Below, piece by piece: positions 61,843 through 64,000 of a DNA stretch of 64,000 nt. Numbering within the stretch: the first letter of the stretch is position 1; the number at the start of each line of letters is the position of its first letter. Under the pieces are notes generated by a model. It was not told where the DNA came from and did no database searches. It worked only from the letters and a program-made list of their open reading frames with translations. The position numbers and the translations under genes were made by a program. The stretch is from Dyadobacter chenhuakuii (lineage in GTDB: Bacteria > Bacteroidota > Bacteroidia > Cytophagales > Spirosomataceae). The stretch is taken from contig NZ_CP098805.1 of assembly GCF_023821985.2 (NCBI RefSeq), positions 4,832,501-4,896,500 of the forward strand, written 5' to 3'.

Positions 61843-62421
61843 ATGGCACGTACCAAAGCATTTGAACCCATAGAGCGGCTGGAAAGAGCAAAGGATATTT
61901 TTTGGCAAAAAGGATATCAGGCAACCTCCATGCAGGATCTTGTAGACACCATGGGCCTGAACCGAGGCAGCATTTATGACACTTATGGCGACAAGCACAG
62001 CTTGTTTTTAATGTGTCTGAAAAGCTATTCGGACGGCATGCTGAATGATTACTTGCAGGCAACCGACGCTGCAAAGTCTCCTGTTAAAGCGATTGAAAAA
62101 ATCATTAAAAGAGCTGCCGCCAGGACCATCGAGGAAGGAAAAACTTGCATGGGCGTGAAATCGGCCTTTGAGCTTGCTTCGGATGACGAAGAAGTGCATG
62201 CGATATTAAAAGAAAATACGGGCAGCGTTGTGAACGTGCTCAAAGACCTGATCAGAAAGGCGCAAAAAGCAGATGAGATTAATGCGAAAAGAGATCCTGC
62301 CGTGCTGGCCAATTTTATCGTTTCCAATTTTACGGGATTCTGGCAACTGTTTCTCGTATATGGGGATCCGGAAATGTTGAAACAGCAGGCCGACTTTCTG
62401 ATCAGGTCAATAAAAAAGTAA
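61843..62421 (+). CDS. TetR/AcrR-family regulator
   Basis: 192 residues from the ATG at 61843 (MARTKAFEPIERLERAKDIF); an earlier in-frame start at 61807 would overlap the operator and is disfavoured. The helix-turn-helix is TSMQDLVDTMGLNRGSIYDTYGDKHSLF, standard for TetR. The C-terminal domain includes GKTCMGVKSAFELASDD with a cysteine that could sense quinone-like electrophiles as in some NemR-type regulators; that is speculation. A matching operator lies before this gene and before the downstream quinone oxidoreductase. Confidence 0.92.
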   Translation: MARTKAFEPIERLERAKDIFWQKGYQATSMQDLVDTMGLNRGSIYDTYGDKHSLFLMCLKSYSDGMLNDYLQATDAAKSPVKAIEKIIKRAAARTIEEGKTCMGVKSAFELASDDEEVHAILKENTGSVVNVLKDLIRKAQKADEINAKRDPAVLANFIVSNFTGFWQLFLVYGDPEMLKQQADFLIRSIKK

Positions 62422-62437
62422 GATCAATGCCGATTAT

Positions 62438-62451
62438 GGAACAACCGTTCC
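62438..62451. promoter_or_regulatory. TetR-type operator, copy 2
   Basis: GGAAC-AACC-GTTCC is a perfect 5-bp-arm palindrome followed by GTAATTATT. It lies 25 nt before the quinone-oxidoreductase start codon. It shares the spacing and flank with copy 1 at 61809-61822, so both are probably bound by the same TetR protein. Confidence 0.7.
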
Positions 62452-62475
62452 GTAATTATTTTTGAACAGATAGCC

Positions 62476-63477
62476 ATGTTAGATACTATTAAAGAGACAA
62501 CTTATAAATCGAGCTCTATAAAAATCAGCAAGCAGGGAAGTCCTTCCGTGCTTACATACAGCAAAGATATACTGGATCAGCCCGGGCCGGGCGAGGTGCT
62601 GCTCAGGCAGGCCGCTATCGGATTGAACTTCGTGGATACATATTTCAGAAGCGGCATGTTTCCTGTTAAATCGTTCCCTTATGTGCCTGGAGTTGAGGCT
62701 GCCGGGGTTATAGAAGCAATCGGGCCGTGGGTTACTGATTTCAAAGTCGGTGATCGTGTGGCTTATCATTTTATCCCGGGCGCTTATGCCGAAATGCGCA
62801 TGATAGGGACGCACCAGCTTGTGCATGTTCCCGATGATGTGAGCCTGGAAGAAGCCGCTGCCATTATGGTGAAGGGATTTACAGCCAGAATGTTGGTAAA
62901 AGAATCTTTCAAAGTCAAACGTGGCGATGTAGTGCTTGTACACGCTGCTGCGGGCGGCGTAGGGTCACTTGTTGCCGGCTGGGCCAAAGCGCTGGGTGCG
63001 ACGGTGATCGGAACGGTGGGTTCGGAAGGAAAAAAGCAGACGGCGCTTGACAATGGTGCAGATCATGTTTTTCTGGTGGGCTGTGAGGGTTTTGCGAAAT
63101 CGGTTTTGGGAATTACAGATGGCAAGGGAGTAGATGTGGTGTATGACGGTGTTGGCAAGGACACATTTTCTGAATCTGTGGGGATTGTGAAAAAAGGCGG
63201 AAAAATCGTTTTGTACGGGTCATCGTCGGGCCAGCCCGAACACATTGATCACGCAGCATTACGCGCAAAGTCGATTGCTATGCTTACACCGGTGCTGAAT
63301 GCTTACATTTCGGATTACGATAGTTTGCATTTGTTTGCCAGCGATACATTCTCAGCATTGCAAGCGGGGATATTTGGCAAAATAAACATTACAAAATATC
63401 CGCTTTCGGAGGCAGCGCAGGCACATAGCGACATTGAATCGCGCAAAACGACAGGGTCCGTGATAATGATCCCGTAG
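62476..63477 (+). CDS. qor: NADPH:quinone reductase (zinc-independent medium-chain dehydrogenase)
   Basis: 333 residues of the QOR family. The Rossmann loop HAAAGGVGSLVAGWAKALGA and upstream GLNFVDTYFRSGMF are family motifs, and no zinc-binding cysteine set is seen. It reduces quinones and related electrophiles by one or two electrons with NADPH. A GGAAC-N4-GTTCC palindrome just upstream matches one before the tetR gene, so it is likely part of a TetR-controlled electrophile response. The gene lies 54 nt after the tetR stop codon. Confidence 0.93.
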   Translation: MLDTIKETTYKSSSIKISKQGSPSVLTYSKDILDQPGPGEVLLRQAAIGLNFVDTYFRSGMFPVKSFPYVPGVEAAGVIEAIGPWVTDFKVGDRVAYHFIPGAYAEMRMIGTHQLVHVPDDVSLEEAAAIMVKGFTARMLVKESFKVKRGDVVLVHAAAGGVGSLVAGWAKALGATVIGTVGSEGKKQTALDNGADHVFLVGCEGFAKSVLGITDGKGVDVVYDGVGKDTFSESVGIVKKGGKIVLYGSSSGQPEHIDHAALRAKSIAMLTPVLNAYISDYDSLHLFASDTFSALQAGIFGKINITKYPLSEAAQAHSDIESRKTTGSVIMIP

Positions 63478-63480
63478 TCA

Positions 63481-63999
63481 CTAGGAAGCCGTTTTTATTG
63501 TTGAAACCTTTTCCCAAACTATGCCGGTGAGCATGCCAAAAATACTGGCAAGCAGGCCGAAGATCAGCGGCGGATATGCTGTTTCCATGTATGCGCAAAC
63601 CAGCCATGCGGCCAGGCCTGCGAGCATTGACAAAATGCAACCCAACTGATTCGTGGCTTTCCAGTAAAGGCCTGCTGCTAGCGGAACAAACAGCGATACC
63701 AGGCTGAAAGCGGAGGATTCTGCAACCAGTTCAAAAATGCTGTCGCCCCGAACGGCCATCACAATACATATGCCCGTAATCACCACAATACCACAGCGAA
63801 TGATGCGGAGCAATTGCTGGTCGGTTAATGTTGGGTTGAAAAATTTGAAAATATTCTCTCCCAAAACGGCTGCCGGGGCCATAATCGCGCTGCTCGTCGT
63901 GCTGAGGATCGCAGAAACCAATGCACCGAAAAACACAATTTGCAAAGGCAGTCCCATATGCTTTAAAATCATATTAGGAATGATCAGCTGCCCGTCATT
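63481..63999 (-). CDS. Sodium:solute symporter family protein, C-terminal part
   Basis: About 173 C-terminal residues; the gene continues beyond the right end of the window. Hydrophobic helices with FFGALVSAILSTTSSAIMAPAAVLGEN (the conserved serine-rich helix of the SSS family) and SLFVPLAAGLYWKATNQLGCILSMLAGL are typical. SSS proteins import sugars, amino acids or vitamins with sodium. The substrate cannot be told from this fragment. It is convergent with the quinone reductase gene, 3 nt apart. Confidence 0.92.
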   Translation of the reverse strand, partial: NDGQLIIPNMILKHMGLPLQIVFFGALVSAILSTTSSAIMAPAAVLGENIFKFFNPTLTDQQLLRIIRCGIVVITGICIVMAVRGDSIFELVAESSAFSLVSLFVPLAAGLYWKATNQLGCILSMLAGLAAWLVCAYMETAYPPLIFGLLASIFGMLTGIVWEKVSTIKTAS

Positions 64000-64000
64000 G

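Overview
The window looks like a chromosomal segment of a Bacteroidota bacterium, most probably Cytophagales and possibly Dyadobacter-like (genus is inference). The signs are a SusD/RagB lipoprotein end, a TonB-dependent receptor with a carboxypeptidase-like plug extension, a large ThuA/PQQ-dehydrogenase/cytochrome c protein, Gfo/Idh/MocA oxidoreductases with twin-arginine leaders, and TAnnTTTG promoter boxes.

Layout. 1-8.5 kb is a carbohydrate-use region: SusD end, alpha/beta hydrolase, exported Gfo/Idh oxidoreductase, a Nudix-type regulator whose catalytic glutamates are gone, and a divergent ThuA-dehydrogenase gene with a long palindromic operator between them. 8.5-10 kb holds a bacterial release-factor-like (baeRF) protein.

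10.3-30.5 kb is a mobile element of about 20.2 kb inserted in the 3' end of a tRNA-Pro(GGG) gene. A 44-bp exact repeat marks both ends, and a 27-bp repeat lies just inside each end next to a tyrosine integrase. The left half carries integration, replication and mobilization genes: integrase, a protein of unknown function, an excisionase-like protein, a frameshifted primase/helicase, an iteron-like cluster, a Toprim primase, MobC-like protein, relaxase and a membrane protein. The right half carries AT-rich cargo that looks like phage defence. It includes (i) a proteasome-like Ntn-hydrolase with Thr1/Asp17/Lys33 positions conserved, (ii) a 1266-residue STAND-like NTPase with a nuclease-like N-terminus, (iii) a three-gene toxin-antitoxin-SecB chaperone operon of CmdTAC type with an ADP-ribosyltransferase-like toxin, and (iv) several small unknown genes. 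Left of the element lie older tRNA-Pro remnants. Right of the tRNA a small GIY-YIG nuclease gene sits between a tRNA-Pro 5' half and the intact tRNA.

30.9-37.6 kb is an RND efflux operon with its TetR regulator. 38-48 kb holds housekeeping genes (arginine decarboxylase, HAD phosphatase, hemE, ornithine aminotransferase, S41 protease), two toxin-antitoxin pairs, and a TonB-dependent receptor behind a TPP riboswitch, so probably a thiamine importer. 48.5-55.5 kb holds a GH3-like protein, an SbcC-like ATPase, a nested palindromic repeat and an outer-membrane barrel. 55.5-60 kb is a tight operon for a dTDP-amino sugar and its transfer. 60-64 kb has a PIG-L deacetylase, an SDR, a TetR regulator and a quinone reductase that share an operator motif, and the end of a sodium:solute symporter.

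The most promising undescribed material is the Ntn-hydrolase/STAND gene pair and the TAC operon inside the tRNA-Pro element.
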